From: Candidatus Sericytochromatia bacterium
Lineage (GTDB): Bacteria > Cyanobacteriota > Sericytochromatia > S15B-MN24 > JAQBPE01
Assembly (NCBI GenBank): GCA_035285325.1
Contig: JAYKJB010000057.1
Span: 1-64,000 of the forward strand
DNA: 64,000 nucleotides
Direction: 5' to 3'
In this document: one piece after another, positions 9,004-18,421 of the stretch
Position numbering within the stretch: the first letter of the stretch is position 1
Layout of the letters: every line of letters begins with the position of its first letter
Notes under the pieces: model-generated
Database searches by the model: none
The model's input: only the letters and a program-made list of their open reading frames with translations
Told to the model about the DNA's origin: nothing
Position numbers and translations under genes: made by a program

Positions 9004-9216
9004 ACCCTCCGCCGATGGTGGCAATCGTTCCGCAAGACCTCGGGGAGCACCTCACGTGTCTCTCCGTTCTCGTATGGATAATCGCCCGATGATGAGTTAG
9101 GCTCCAGGTTCGCCTGGGTGATGGACCCCAGACCCGTCGAAGGTCCGTCCTGACACTATCAACGAACCAATGGCAGGCAGATGCCTCGGCGGAGTGGGTT
9201 TCACCCACTCTTTTTT
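9004..9216 (+). ncRNA. Structured leader RNA of the rimP-nusA-infB operon, possibly an attenuator or small RNA
   Basis: About 210 non-coding bases between a strong promoter and an intrinsic terminator, directly before rimP. The 5' segment CTCCGCCGA (9007-9015) is the exact reverse complement of TCGGCGGAG (9186-9194), so the ends can close into a 9-bp stem. Further nested pairings are visible inside: TGGT with ACCA, CGTT with AACG, GACCT with AGGTC and CGGG with CCCG, plus a CCAGG-TTCG-CCTGG hairpin. The 3' strand of the closing stem shares GGAG with the terminator stem, so the two compete in part, as in riboswitches and attenuators. A terminal stem plus about 190 nt also fits a 6S-like small RNA. 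I see no known riboswitch core, SRP GGAA loop or RNase P motif. Confidence 0.55.
9192..9216 (+). terminator. Intrinsic terminator before rimP
   Basis: GAGTGGG (9192-9198), loop TTTCA, CCCACTC (9204-9210), then six T. It stands 23 bases before the rimP start, so unless it is read through or disrupted it would cut off the whole translation operon. This supports a regulated leader or a separate small RNA. Confidence 0.8.
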
Positions 9217-9239
9217 GTTCGCGTGAAAGGAGGCTGTCT

Positions 9240-9731
9240 GTGTCGGTCAAGGATATCTTGTTTCAGATGGCCGAACCGGTCGTGCAGCAGGAAGGATTCG
9301 AACTGGTCGAATTGGAATATGCCAAAGAAGGGCCCCGTTGGGTGGTCCGCGTATTCCTCTACGCGCCGGAGGGCGTGAGCTTGGACGACTGCCAACGGGT
9401 CAGCGATGCCCTCTCCACGCGGTTTGATGCAGACGATCCAGTCAAGACGCCCTACCACCTCGAGGTTTCCTCACCAGGAGCCGAACGGGTGCTCAAAACA
9501 GATCGTGAATTTCGAATCTTTGCAGGAAGGCTGGTGCGCCTGACCCTCAGTGAACCGGTCGACGTGGATGATTCGGGCAAGAAGGTTCAGGTCCTGCACG
9601 GGCTCCTGGAGGCCGTCACGGAGGAATCCGTCGCGCTGAAGGGGGAAAAGGGTCACACGATCACGCTCCCGCGAGGGGGCGTGAAGCAAGTCCGGCTAGC
9701 GTTGAAGTCCAGCGCTCCGGCGTTCAACTAG
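9240..9731 (+). CDS. rimP: Ribosome maturation factor RimP
   Basis: A 163-residue cytoplasmic factor needed for late assembly of the 30S subunit. Its N-terminal domain (QQEGFELVELEYAKEGPRWVVRVFL, then the SLDDCQRVSDALSTRFD helix) and the motif YHLEVSSPGAERVLKTDREF are diagnostic; the C-terminal Sm-like domain follows. Start is GTG at 9240 behind AAAGGAGG. It opens the classic rimP-nusA-ylxR-infB-rbfA-truB order and is the first gene behind the structured leader. Confidence 0.96.
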   Translation: MSVKDILFQMAEPVVQQEGFELVELEYAKEGPRWVVRVFLYAPEGVSLDDCQRVSDALSTRFDADDPVKTPYHLEVSSPGAERVLKTDREFRIFAGRLVRLTLSEPVDVDDSGKKVQVLHGLLEAVTEESVALKGEKGHTITLPRGGVKQVRLALKSSAPAFN

Positions 9732-9745
9732 GGGGATCGCGGCAG

Positions 9746-10879
9746 GTGTCCAACTCGATCAAAGAAGCTTTTTCCGCCCTGGCCCGGGAGCGCGGCATCG
9801 CGCCATCGGTGCTGAAAGATGCCTTGGAGGCCGCGCTGCTCGCCGCGTATCGGCGGGACCCCAACGTGACCCAGAATGCCGAGGTAGACCTCGACCTGGA
9901 AACCGGCACCTTCAAGGTTTTCGCCCACAAGGTCATCGTCGAAGAGGTGCTGGATGCCAAGGAGGAAATCTCGCTCGAGGAAGCCAGGGCCTACCGGGAG
10001 GACGCTCAGGTCGATGAGACCATCGCCTTCGACGTCACGCCCAAGGACTTCGGTCGCCTGGCGGCTCAGATGGCCAAGCAGGTGATCACGCAGCGCCTGC
10101 GTGAATCGGAACGTAAGATTCTGTATGACGAATACAAGGACAAGCAGGGTGCCACCGTCATCGGAACGGTCCAACGGGTCGAAGGTCGCAACATCATCGT
10201 GAACCTCGGCAAGCTGGAGGCCCTGCTGCCCGGCTCCGAACAGATCCCCGGCGAACGCTGGCGGGTCGGGGAACGCATCAAAATTTTTGTGGAGGAAGTG
10301 CGCGACACGCCTCGCGGGGTCCAGGTCATTCTCAGCCGCGCCAGCGAAGGCTTGGTGCGAGAGCTGTTCGAACTGGAGGTGCCGGAGGTGATCGACGGTG
10401 CCGTGATCATTGAAGGCATCGCCCGTGAAGCGGGCCATCGCACCAAAATTGCCGTTCGTTCCCGGGATAGCGCCATCGACCCGATCGGCGCGTGCGTGGG
10501 AGCCCGTGGTGGACGCATCCAGGCCATCAGCTCGGAACTGCGGAACGAGAAGATCGAAATCATCCGATTCAGCCCCGTGCTGGAAACCTACATCGCCAAC
10601 TCCTTGTCGCCCGCCAAGGTGGCCAGCGTGACGGTGAACGAGGAACATCGCCAGGCGCTGGTGGTCGTGCCCGACAACATGCTCTCGCTGGCCATTGGAC
10701 GAGAAGGACAGAACGTACGGCTCGCGGCCAAGTTGACGGGCTATCGCATCGACATCAAGAGCGAAAGCCAGCTGGCCGAGTTGGAACGGCAAGCGGAGGC
10801 TTACGATTCGGAAACCGGAGATGAGGCAGCCGAGGGTCTCGCGACCGAGGAGGTGACCAGCCATCAGCCGGTGTCGTGA
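9746..10879 (+). CDS. nusA: Transcription termination/antitermination factor NusA
   Basis: A 377-residue RNA-polymerase-binding protein controlling pausing, termination and antitermination. Domains in order: N-terminal polymerase-binding domain (1-125), S1 domain beginning at GATVIGTVQRVEGRNIIVNLGKLEALLP, KH1 (REAGHRTKIAVRS, DPIGACVGARGGRIQ) and KH2 (AIGREGQNVRLAAKLTGYRIDI). There is no C-terminal acidic-repeat extension as in E. coli, which is normal outside proteobacteria. GTG start with GGGGGATCG upstream; its stop overlaps the ylxR start as TGATG, suggesting translational coupling. Confidence 0.96.
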   Translation: MSNSIKEAFSALARERGIAPSVLKDALEAALLAAYRRDPNVTQNAEVDLDLETGTFKVFAHKVIVEEVLDAKEEISLEEARAYREDAQVDETIAFDVTPKDFGRLAAQMAKQVITQRLRESERKILYDEYKDKQGATVIGTVQRVEGRNIIVNLGKLEALLPGSEQIPGERWRVGERIKIFVEEVRDTPRGVQVILSRASEGLVRELFELEVPEVIDGAVIIEGIAREAGHRTKIAVRSRDSAIDPIGACVGARGGRIQAISSELRNEKIEIIRFSPVLETYIANSLSPAKVASVTVNEEHRQALVVVPDNMLSLAIGREGQNVRLAAKLTGYRIDIKSESQLAELERQAEAYDSETGDEAAEGLATEEVTSHQPVS

Positions 10880-11139
10880 TGGCAAGCAAGCACCACCCGG
10901 AAAGGCAGTGCGTGGCCTGCCGGACACGAGCACCTCGAGAACAACTCCTTCGTGTGCTGGTGACCTCGGATGGCAGGTTCGTGGTTGAACCAGGCCCTCG
11001 CGACCACGGTCGCAGCGCCTATGTCTGCCGCACCCGCGCCTGCGTCGAGACGGCGACCCGCCGAAAATCTTGGGAAAGAGCGTTCAAGCGCAACCCACCC
11101 TCAGACCTCCTCCAACGACTGACCTCCCTGGTTTCCTGA
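10879..11139 (+). CDS. ylxR: YlxR family RNA-binding protein
   Basis: An 86-residue protein of the YlxR (DUF448/RnpM) family, nearly always placed between nusA and infB. The N-terminal motif RQCVACRTRAPREQLLRV and the GRSAYVCRTRACVETA stretch are the family signatures. Family members bind RNA; one has been shown to modulate RNase P. The start is the ATG overlapping the nusA stop; GTG three bases earlier is equally possible. The L7Ae-like gene that often follows ylxR is absent; infB follows after about 120 bases. Confidence 0.9.
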   Translation: MASKHHPERQCVACRTRAPREQLLRVLVTSDGRFVVEPGPRDHGRSAYVCRTRACVETATRRKSWERAFKRNPPSDLLQRLTSLVS

Positions 11140-11258
11140 CCCAGGAAAAGGCAACGCCAGACCAACCAGTTCAACACTTCAGGACGACAGGGAACCGCGT
11201 CAGGTTCCCGGCAAGTAAGCCAGAGGACAGGGTTCCTCCGGAAAGAAAGCGGTAAAAC

Positions 11259-13694
11259 ATGGGCAAGGTTCAAATTTGCAAAATGGCCAAGGACTTGAAC
11301 ATTCCTGGCAAGGACCTCGTGCAAGCCTTCAACGACCTGGGCGTCGAAGTGAAGAATCACTTGGCCTGGGTGGAGGACCACGAGGCCGAGGCGGTGCGCA
11401 AGAAGCTCCTGGAGCCCAAACTGGAGCCTGCCCCTGCCCCTGTTCCGGCGACGGCGGCACCTGCCGCTGCGCAGCCGCAGGTGGCCGTGCCGGCTCGCCC
11501 GGACGGCCGCCCCGGGATGGCCCCGCCCACGCCCTCGCGCCCGATTGCCCCCGGCATGCCCGTTCGTCCTGGTTCCAGCCTTCCGGGCGGCCCCTCGCCC
11601 GTCGCCTTGCCCCCACGGCCGGCAGGTTTCAATCCCAACCTCCGCTTCGAAATCCGACCTGACCAGCGCCCTGATCGCTTTGAGCGCGCTCCGGGGGCTC
11701 GTCCTCCAGGCGCGCCCGGCGCCGCCGCGCCTGGCGCTGCCGTGCCGGGAAGACCTGCACCGGGTGCCCCGGCCCGCAAGGGAGAAGGGCGGAGTGACCA
11801 CGAACGCCGCCGCAAGGACGAAGAGGACATTCCCGCCGCCTTCAACAAGCCGAAGCCTGGGCGCAAGAAGTCCAAGGCCGAGATGAAAATGGAACGCGAA
11901 GAGCGTCGTCGCGCCCGGCAGGGCGGCGGCCTCGGCGAAGCCCCCACCACGATTGATCTGGTCGGCTCCCTGACGGTCAAGGAACTGGCGGATCGCATGG
12001 CGGTGAAGGAGACGGAAATTATCAAGCGCCTCTTCGTCAAGGGGATCCTGGCGACCATCAACCAGACCATCGAGAAAGAGACCGCCGAGATGATCGCCGT
12101 CGAGATGGGATACGAGGTCAACCTGATTGACCCCATCGCCCAAGCGCTCGCCGCCGTCACCGAGGACCACGATGCCCCGGAGGACCTGAAGTCACGTGCC
12201 CCAATCGTCACCGTGATGGGCCACGTCGACCACGGCAAGACCTCACTGCTCGACGCCATCCGGGAAACTCGGGTGGCATCCGGCGAAGCCGGAGGCATCA
12301 CCCAGCACATCGGGGCCTACATGACCTCGATTCACGGCAATGAGATCTGCTTCCTGGACACCCCCGGTCACGAAGCCTTTACGGCGATGCGCGCCCGCGG
12401 CGCCAAGGCCACCGACATCGCGATTCTCGTGGTGGCGGCCGATGACGGCGTCATGCCGCAGACCATCGAAGCCATTTCGCACGCCAAGGCAGCCAACGTG
12501 CCCATCATTGTGGCCATCAACAAGGTGGACAAACCAGACGCGAATCCGGATCGGGTCAAGCAGGAACTGACCGAATACGAACTCGTGCCCGAAGAGTGGG
12601 GTGGGCAAACCGTGATGGTGGAGGTCTCTGCCAAAAAACGGCTGAACATCGACCATTTGCTCGAGATGATCCTGCTGGTGGCCGAAGTCCAGGAACTGAA
12701 GGCCAATCCGGACAAGCCGGCGCGCGGTATGATCGTGGAAGCCAAGCTGTCCAAGAGCATGGGGCCGGTTGCGACGGTGCTGGTCCAGAACGGCACCTTG
12801 CGGGTTGGCGATGCCTTCGTGGTGGGCTCCGTGTACGGCAAGGTCCGGGCGCTGATCGACGATCGTGGCCGCCGCGTGAAGGAAGCGGGACCAGCCCACC
12901 CGGTCGAGGTGCTCGGTTCATCGGACGTCCCGCACGCCGGCGACGTCTTCCAGGTGATGCCCAGCGAGAAAGAGGCGAAGGCCGTGGCGGACCAGCGCGC
13001 CCTCCAAGCCCGCAGCGAAGCGCTCACGGCGCGGAGCCGCGTCCACCTCAAGGACTTCTACACCCGCATCCAAGAGGGTCAGAAGGAGTTGGCCGTCATC
13101 ATCAAGGCCGACGTCAAGGGCTCCAACGAGGCCATCGAACAGGCCCTCAGCCAGCTCAACCAGCGCACCGAGGGAACCACCATTCGGATTCTCTTCTCGG
13201 GCAACGGCGACATCTCCGAAACCGATGTCAGCCTGGCAGCGGCCTCGGACGCCCTGATCATCGGGTTCAACGTCAAGGCCGACGATCGGGCCGTGCGTGC
13301 GGCCGAAGAAGCCGACGTCGACATCAAGCTCTACAGCATCATCTACAAGATGATCGAAGACCTCGAGAACGCCATGCTGGGCCTGCTCGAGCCCGAATAT
13401 GAGACCGTCAAGGTGGGTCAGGCGGAGGTTCGCGCCATCTTCAAGGCGGGCAAGCAGACCATCATCGCCGGCTGTATGGTGACAGAGGGCAAGATTGTGC
13501 GTCAGGCTGAGGTCAAGGTCCTGCGTGCAGGCAAGCTGATTCACGAAGGCAAGCTCGAAAGCCTCAAGCGGTTCAAGGATGACGTCAAGGAAGTCGCCAC
13601 GGGCTACGAGTGCGGTATCGCCGTGGAGAAGTACACCGACCTGGTGGAAAACGACATCATCGAGGCCTACATCACCCAGGAAAAGGCGCGCTGA
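11259..13694 (+). CDS. infB: Translation initiation factor IF-2
   Basis: An 811-residue GTPase that brings initiator fMet-tRNA to the 30S subunit. An N-terminal IF2_N domain (about 1-50) is followed by a low-complexity Pro/Ala/Gly-rich linker to about residue 190, a charged [20 protein letters not shown] stretch, then a second IF2_N domain ([20 protein letters not shown]). The G domain carries G1 GHVDHGKT, G2 [11 protein letters not shown]3 DTPGHEAF and G4 INKVDK; domains II-IV with the C-terminal fMet-tRNA-binding barrel follow. ATG start is unambiguous by homology. The gene sits in the usual place between ylxR and rbfA. Confidence 0.97.
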   Translation: MGKVQICKMAKDLNIPGKDLVQAFNDLGVEVKNHLAWVEDHEAEAVRKKLLEPKLEPAPAPVPATAAPAAAQPQVAVPARPDGRPGMAPPTPSRPIAPGMPVRPGSSLPGGPSPVALPPRPAGFNPNLRFEIRPDQRPDRFERAPGARPPGAPGAAAPGAAVPGRPAPGAPARKGEGRSDHERRRKDEEDIPAAFNKPKPGRKKSKAEMKMEREERRRARQGGGLGEAPTTIDLVGSLTVKELADRMAVKETEIIKRLFVKGILATINQTIEKETAEMIAVEMGYEVNLIDPIAQALAAVTEDHDAPEDLKSRAPIVTVMGHVDHGKTSLLDAIRETRVASGEAGGITQHIGAYMTSIHGNEICFLDTPGHEAFTAMRARGAKATDIAILVVAADDGVMPQTIEAISHAKAANVPIIVAINKVDKPDANPDRVKQELTEYELVPEEWGGQTVMVEVSAKKRLNIDHLLEMILLVAEVQELKANPDKPARGMIVEAKLSKSMGPVATVLVQNGTLRVGDAFVVGSVYGKVRALIDDRGRRVKEAGPAHPVEVLGSSDVPHAGDVFQVMPSEKEAKAVADQRALQARSEALTARSRVHLKDFYTRIQEGQKELAVIIKADVKGSNEAIEQALSQLNQRTEGTTIRILFSGNGDISETDVSLAAASDALIIGFNVKADDRAVRAAEEADVDIKLYSIIYKMIEDLENAMLGLLEPEYETVKVGQAEVRAIFKAGKQTIIAGCMVTEGKIVRQAEVKVLRAGKLIHEGKLESLKRFKDDVKEVATGYECGIAVEKYTDLVENDIIEAYITQEKAR

Positions 13695-13709
13695 TCGCAG
13701 GCGTCCATT

Positions 13710-13728
13710 GGGCTCCACGCCTTGGAGC
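13710..13728 (+). promoter_or_regulatory. Hairpin just before the rbfA ribosome site
   Basis: GGCTCC and GGAGCC can pair around a seven-base loop in the short gap between infB and rbfA, three bases before the GGAGGT ribosome site of rbfA. There is no T-run. It may tune rbfA translation or protect mRNA; it could also be chance in GC-rich DNA. Confidence 0.3.
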
Positions 13729-13745
13729 CGCGGAGGTACCTCACT

Positions 13746-14132
13746 ATGTCGCACCGTTCCACTCGCGTTGCGGAGGCCATCAAGGTGGAGGTGGGGGCGC
13801 TGCTCCTGCATCGCCTGAAAGACAGTCGCGTGCCCAGCGAACGGGTATCGGTCACCAATGTGGAAGTCAGTGGCGACTTGCGTCACGCGACCATCTTCGT
13901 GAGCGTACTCGGCGATGAAGACCAGCAAAAGCAAGCCCTCGAAGGCCTTCGTTCCGCGGCCGGTTTCATCCGCAGTGCCTTGGGAAAAGCCATTCAGTTG
14001 CGCAGCACCCCTGAAGTCCACTTCAAGCTGGACCATTCCATCGAACATGGCGCCCACATTCTCGCGCTGTTGAACCGGCTCAGTCAGGAACGCGAGCAGA
14101 GCGGGCAACGGGAAGGCCAGGACGCCAGTTGA
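13746..14132 (+). CDS. rbfA: Ribosome-binding factor A
   Basis: A 128-residue KH-fold protein binding 16S rRNA during 30S maturation, important in the cold. The N-terminus (SHRSTRVAEAIKVEVGALLLHRLKD), SVTNVEVSGDLRHATIFVSVLG and the C-terminal TPEVHFKLDHSIEHGAHILALLNRL are textbook. Start is ATG with GGAGGT 9 bases upstream; an ATG eight codons earlier has no site. It lies between infB and truB in the conserved translation cluster. Confidence 0.96.
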   Translation: MSHRSTRVAEAIKVEVGALLLHRLKDSRVPSERVSVTNVEVSGDLRHATIFVSVLGDEDQQKQALEGLRSAAGFIRSALGKAIQLRSTPEVHFKLDHSIEHGAHILALLNRLSQEREQSGQREGQDAS

Positions 14133-14226
14133 ACGCCCGGATGGGCTCGTTCGGGAATTTGAACCATGTGACGGGGGCCCAGCTGGCGCGATCCAGGCAT
14201 TGGATGATGCCTGCGGAGGCCTCGGG

Positions 14227-15096
14227 ATGACCGAGTTGCCTCCCTTCGGAATGCTGTCGCTGCTCAAACCCCCAGGGATGACGGCCCACGATGTCGTCGG
14301 GGTGGTGAGGCGGCGCTTGCGACATCGCCAGGTGGGCCACAGCGGGACCCTCGACCCGGCGGCCGCCGGCGTGACCGTAGTGGCGGTGGGCAAGGCCACC
14401 CGCCTGCTGCGGTTTTTACGGGGGGGCAAGCGCTATCGCGCCGAGGTCCTGTTCGGTCTCGGCACGGATTCCGCCGATTTGGAAGGCCATGTCGTGGAGC
14501 GCCAGGATGCGAGCCGGTTGAACGGCCAAGCGCTTGAGGAGGCCATGACGGCCTTCCGGGGAGACATTCGCCAGCGCCCCCCCATGACCTCGGCGGTTCA
14601 TGTGAATGGCAAGCGCCTGTACGAACTGGCCCGGGCAGGCCAGACGCTGGCCCCCGAAGCCATTCCGGAACGCCGGGTCACCATTGAAACATTGGATTTG
14701 CTGTCCTTCGAGCCCGGGGCGATCGCCCGGGCTCACCTGGACGTGGCGTGTTCGGCCGGAACCTACATCCGCTCTCTGGCGGTGGATATCGGGGCAGCCG
14801 TGGGGCTCCCCGCGTGTCTGGGATTCCTGTTGCGCACCGAAGCTGGCGATGCGCACCTCGGGACGGCCCAAACGCTGGAGGCCTTCGAAGAGGCACCACG
14901 CTGGCTGCCACAGGAGACCTGGTTGGGGCATATGCCGGCCCTCACCATCGACGCCGCGGCCGTGGAGGATATCCGGCACGGGCGACGCATCAATGGCCAC
15001 TTGCCGGGCGAGGGGCGCCTGCTGGATCCGGAGGGGCAACTTGTGGCAATCGCCGCGCCACAGGACGATCAACTGCAACCCCTGCTGGTGCTTTGA
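14227..15096 (+). CDS. truB: tRNA pseudouridine-55 synthase
   Basis: A 289-residue enzyme converting U55 in the T-loop of tRNA to pseudouridine. The catalytic Asp is in HSGTLDPAAAGV; the N-terminal LKPPGMTAHDVV and the later RPPMTSAVHVNGKRLYELAR and AGTYIRSLAVDIG motifs are all present. The ATG at 14227 has GGAGG 8 bases upstream and fits the family; upstream ATG 14200 does not. The C-terminal segment to the stop (ALTIDAAAVEDIRHGRRI) is a PUA-like domain. Last gene of the rimP-truB cluster, about 95 bases after rbfA. Confidence 0.95.
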   Translation: MTELPPFGMLSLLKPPGMTAHDVVGVVRRRLRHRQVGHSGTLDPAAAGVTVVAVGKATRLLRFLRGGKRYRAEVLFGLGTDSADLEGHVVERQDASRLNGQALEEAMTAFRGDIRQRPPMTSAVHVNGKRLYELARAGQTLAPEAIPERRVTIETLDLLSFEPGAIARAHLDVACSAGTYIRSLAVDIGAAVGLPACLGFLLRTEAGDAHLGTAQTLEAFEEAPRWLPQETWLGHMPALTIDAAAVEDIRHGRRINGHLPGEGRLLDPEGQLVAIAAPQDDQLQPLLVL

Positions 15097-15123
15097 GCCC
15101 GATTGCCTTATCGTAGTCCCACC

Positions 15124-17028
15124 ATGAGGCCCATCATCGCTCTGTCCCTGTCCGTCCTCCTCTGCACGTCCGCCTGTGCCGTGCGCTTGGGACACTCCGG
15201 TCACGCCACCAAACGCGCCGTGGTCGTGACGCTGGATGGAGCCGGCGAACGCATTGTGGAGGCCATGCTGGCGCAAGGTCACATGCCCAACCTGGCCCGC
15301 TTGAAAGCGCGAGGGGTGTGGCCCGATTACAGCCGCACGAATTTCCCCTCCAAGACGGCGGCGGGCCATGCGGCCTTGTGGACCGGCGCCATGTCCGACG
15401 TGAATGGCATCACCAGCAACCGCGTCTTCCGGATGCCTCGCCACGCCCATACCATCACCGAGGTTACCGACGGTTTCAGCAGTGAAAACCTGCTGGCTGA
15501 GCCCATCTGGGTCACGGCGGCCCGTGCAGGCAAGCGCGCCGTGGTGGTGCAAGCGACCCACGTGGCGCCGGTCAGCACCTACGAACCAGGCGGACGCTGG
15601 GGGGGGCCCTTCCCCGGCAGCCTGACCCTGCTGGACGGTTATGCCGGGGAGATGGGTCAGGATGCCGTTTATAACGACAGCTTGAACTGGCGCCCAGCGT
15701 CCGGGTGGACCGACCCGATTCCTGGCCCCGAGCCGATGGAGCATGCCATCAAGCTGGATGAGCGGAACTGGTGGGCGCTGGCCTTCGATGACCCGGATGA
15801 CCCCACCGTCGGTTATGACACATTGGCCTTGGCTCCGCACAAGGCCGGCAGCAGAACCCTGCTGAAAGTCGGCGATTGGACCGAGGGCCTCCGTCTGGAC
15901 ACGGCCCGTGGCAGGGCCTACACCACCTTCCACCTGTTCGACCTGCATCCCCAACTCGCCAGCTGGAGCCTGTACCGCTCCGGAGTCGCGATGGGCGTCT
16001 CCAACCATCCTGAAGCGGCCGAGACCTGGTACGGCAAGGACACCCCGTTTTTCCCACAGGGCCCGGCCAAGCTGTGGTCCAAGGGGGCCTTCGGTCGCAC
16101 GCTGTTTGAAGCGGGCGATGGTGTGGCCGAACGTCGCTATCTCGGCGTGGTGCAACACATCACGAGCCTGGCCCGTCGTCGACTGGAAAAGCTCCTCCAG
16201 CGTCAAGACTGGGAACTGGGCGTGTACTATTTGCCGTTTCCCGATGAAGCCCTCCACCAGATGTACGGCGCCGTCGACCCCACCAGCCCCAGCCGCGATG
16301 AGCTACATTCTGCCGCCACCGAGCGGCAGTTGGCCCAGGTGTGTCGGGCAGTGGATGGCGCCCTTGCGCCGCTTGCCGACGCGGAGGACACGGTGGTGGC
16401 GATCGCCTCGGACCACGGCATGGCTGGCCTGAAATGGAACTTTTCTCCCAACTTTGTCCTGCGCCAGGCTGGATTGTTGGCGCTCGACCGCCAGGGCCAG
16501 GTGGATTTGAAACGCACCCGGGCCCTCTACCCGGACACGGACGGAGGGTTCGTGGTGCTCAACCACCGTCGATACAAGGGCGGAATCGTCACCGCCTCCG
16601 AGACTGAAACGGTGCTGAAACAGGTTGAGGCCGCCTTTGCCAGTGCCAGAGACGCGCAAGGAAACCCGATCGTCGTTCGTACGCTGCGCGGAAGCGGAGC
16701 CGAAGCCCAGAGTTTGGGAATCGGAGGCCCACGTTCAGGTGATCTGTACCTGGATCTCGCCCCCGGCTACTACTTCGATGCCGCGCTGGAAGCCAGGGCC
16801 CTGGTCTCACCGCAACCCTTCGGGCGAGGGGGGCATATTTTTGATCCGCGTCGAGCCGATATGCACGCCTTCATGGTGCTGGCCGGACCGGGCCTGAAAC
16901 GAGGCGTGGAAATCCCCGCGGTGACCAATGCCGACCTCGCGCCCACGCTCTGTCGCCTGCTGGGCATCCCGAAGCCGGCGCACGCCACGGGCGCGGTGAT
17001 TGAGGCCGGCCTGACCCCGACCGAATGA
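15124..17028 (+). CDS. Type I phosphodiesterase / nucleotide pyrophosphatase family lipoprotein
   Basis: A 634-residue protein of the alkaline-phosphatase superfamily. A lipoprotein signal with lipobox TSAC (about residue 17) indicates export and lipid anchoring. The metal and nucleophile motifs are recognisable: VVVTLDGAGERIV (first Asp), RTNFPSKTAAGHAALWTG with the nucleophilic Thr/Ser position, YYLPFPDEALHQMYG, AIASDHGMAG and a late GRGGHIF. Relatives hydrolyse phosphodiesters or pyrophosphates of nucleotides or lipids; the substrate here is unknown. An insertion of about 200 residues separates the N- and C-terminal metal-binding parts. ATG start chosen for the signal peptide; the stop overlaps the next gene by 4 bases. 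Confidence 0.82.
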   Translation: MRPIIALSLSVLLCTSACAVRLGHSGHATKRAVVVTLDGAGERIVEAMLAQGHMPNLARLKARGVWPDYSRTNFPSKTAAGHAALWTGAMSDVNGITSNRVFRMPRHAHTITEVTDGFSSENLLAEPIWVTAARAGKRAVVVQATHVAPVSTYEPGGRWGGPFPGSLTLLDGYAGEMGQDAVYNDSLNWRPASGWTDPIPGPEPMEHAIKLDERNWWALAFDDPDDPTVGYDTLALAPHKAGSRTLLKVGDWTEGLRLDTARGRAYTTFHLFDLHPQLASWSLYRSGVAMGVSNHPEAAETWYGKDTPFFPQGPAKLWSKGAFGRTLFEAGDGVAERRYLGVVQHITSLARRRLEKLLQRQDWELGVYYLPFPDEALHQMYGAVDPTSPSRDELHSAATERQLAQVCRAVDGALAPLADAEDTVVAIASDHGMAGLKWNFSPNFVLRQAGLLALDRQGQVDLKRTRALYPDTDGGFVVLNHRRYKGGIVTASETETVLKQVEAAFASARDAQGNPIVVRTLRGSGAEAQSLGIGGPRSGDLYLDLAPGYYFDAALEARALVSPQPFGRGGHIFDPRRADMHAFMVLAGPGLKRGVEIPAVTNADLAPTLCRLLGIPKPAHATGAVIEAGLTPTE

Positions 17029-18380
17029 GCCCCACCGCCGCCCTGGCTGAACCCCTGCCATTCCCCCGCCACTCCTGGACCGCCATCTGGCAACTGTGCT
17101 GGCCGCTGGTCCTGACCATGACGGCCAGTGCCGCCGTGGGCCTGCTCGATACCTGGATTGCAGGGCAGTTCAGCCCCCAGAGCCAGGCCGTCGTGGGCCT
17201 TAGCATGCAACTGGTCTTGCTGATCAACGCCACGACCACCGCAGTCGCCATCGGCGCCCAGGCCATCGTGGCTCGTTTCGTGGGAGGCGGCGACTGGCTT
17301 CAGGCCGGCCGGGCGGCCCGTCAGGCCCTCTTGCTCGGAGGGGGATTGTCGCTGCTGGTCCTTCCTCTCGTCTGGGTCGGCGCCCCGTGGTTATTTCAGG
17401 TCATGGGCACCCAGGCAGCCGTCCAGGAAGTGGGCACCCAATACCTGCGCCACCTGGCCCTGGGCTTGTTGCCGATGGACCTGCTGATCGTGGCCCACGC
17501 GATCCTCCGCGCCCGGGGACATACCCGGGCCGTGCTGGCCGCCACCCTGGTTGAGACAGGCCTGTGGAGCCTGGTGTCGCTGACCTTCGGATGGATCTGG
17601 GGCGGAGGCCTCGCCGCCCTGGCGACCGCCTTCATCGTCGGCAAGTTGGGAGGGCTGGCCGCCGCCTGGCACTTCGTCAGGCAGACGCGGCTGTATCGCG
17701 TCTCTGCTGCACCCTGGCGTCTCGATCTGGGATGGTCCCGGCGCATCCTGCGAGTAGGCCTGCCCGCGGGCGCCCAGGTCATCCTGAGGAACCTCGGCAT
17801 GATGGCTTACTTCTGGATCCTGGGACGTCTGAATCATCCGACCGAGGTGGTTGCAGCCTTTTCGATCGGCTTTCGAGTCGAGTCCCTGGCCTTCCTGCCC
17901 GTCTTCGCCCTGAACATCGCCGCCTCCACCCTGGTGGGGCAAAGCCTCGGAGCTGCCCATCCAGACCAGGCCGAAGCGGGCACCTGGCGCATCGTTGGCG
18001 CGGGCATCGCGGTCATGACGGCCTTCGGGTTGGCCTTCTTTTTTGGCGCCGAACCGTTGGCCGCCCTGTTCACCTCCGACCCGCTGGTGCAGGGCTACGC
18101 GGTCGACTACCTGCGCATCATGGCCGTATCCGAACCTTTTTTGGCCCTTGCGATGGTCCTCAACGGCGCCCTGCAAGGAGCGGGTGATGCGCGCGCCCCG
18201 CTGGTGGCAGTGATGATCTTTCAGATCGCGCTCAGGGTTCCCCTGGCCTACCTGGCGGCCATCACGCTGGGTTGGGGTGCCGTCGGCGCTTGGTGGGCCA
18301 TGACCGCTTCGATGGTGGCGCAGGCGGTCGGGATGTTGTGGTATTTCCGCCTGGGAAGGTGGCGTCACCAGTCGGTCTGA
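17025..18380 (+). CDS. MATE family efflux transporter
   Basis: A 451-residue inner-membrane protein with about 12 transmembrane helices, of the MATE family that exports cationic compounds against Na+ or H+. Typical features are two homologous halves, the PLVLTMTASAAVGLLDTWIAG opening, the LRARGHTRAVLAATLVETGLW loop in the first half and LNGALQGAGDARAPLVAVM in the second. ATGA overlap with the phosphodiesterase gene implies coupled translation. Substrate unknown. Confidence 0.93.
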   Translation: MSPTAALAEPLPFPRHSWTAIWQLCWPLVLTMTASAAVGLLDTWIAGQFSPQSQAVVGLSMQLVLLINATTTAVAIGAQAIVARFVGGGDWLQAGRAARQALLLGGGLSLLVLPLVWVGAPWLFQVMGTQAAVQEVGTQYLRHLALGLLPMDLLIVAHAILRARGHTRAVLAATLVETGLWSLVSLTFGWIWGGGLAALATAFIVGKLGGLAAAWHFVRQTRLYRVSAAPWRLDLGWSRRILRVGLPAGAQVILRNLGMMAYFWILGRLNHPTEVVAAFSIGFRVESLAFLPVFALNIAASTLVGQSLGAAHPDQAEAGTWRIVGAGIAVMTAFGLAFFFGAEPLAALFTSDPLVQGYAVDYLRIMAVSEPFLALAMVLNGALQGAGDARAPLVAVMIFQIALRVPLAYLAAITLGWGAVGAWWAMTASMVAQAVGMLWYFRLGRWRHQSV

Positions 18381-18396
18381 GACGACCAGCCCCTGC

Positions 18397-18421
18397 CCCG
18401 CTGATGGCGGCGGTCAGCGGG
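18397..18421. terminator. Perfect inverted repeat between convergent MATE and TPR genes
   Basis: CCCGCTGA and TCAGCGGG form an 8-bp stem around a 9-base loop. It lies between the ends of two convergent genes and overlaps the TPR gene stop codon, a position expected for a bidirectional terminator, but there is no T-run on either side. Confidence 0.4.

Noticed and set aside
9015-9092. 25-codon ORF in the rimP leader (MVAIVPQDLG...) as a leader peptide
   Set aside because: No ribosome site, start only about 10 bases after the predicted transcript start, and no run of regulatory codons. Kept only as an alternative to the structured RNA reading.
9004-9216. SRP RNA, RNase P RNA, tmRNA or a known riboswitch
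   Set aside because: No GGAA apical loop, no P4 or GAGGAAAGUC motif, no tRNA-like domain and no recognisable riboswitch core were found by reading; a covariance-model search could still change this.
14146-14226. Possible tRNA-like T-arm (GGTTCAAATTCC on the minus strand) between rbfA and truB
   Set aside because: The arms next to the loop do not pair and no acceptor stem, anticodon arm or CCA-like end can be built.
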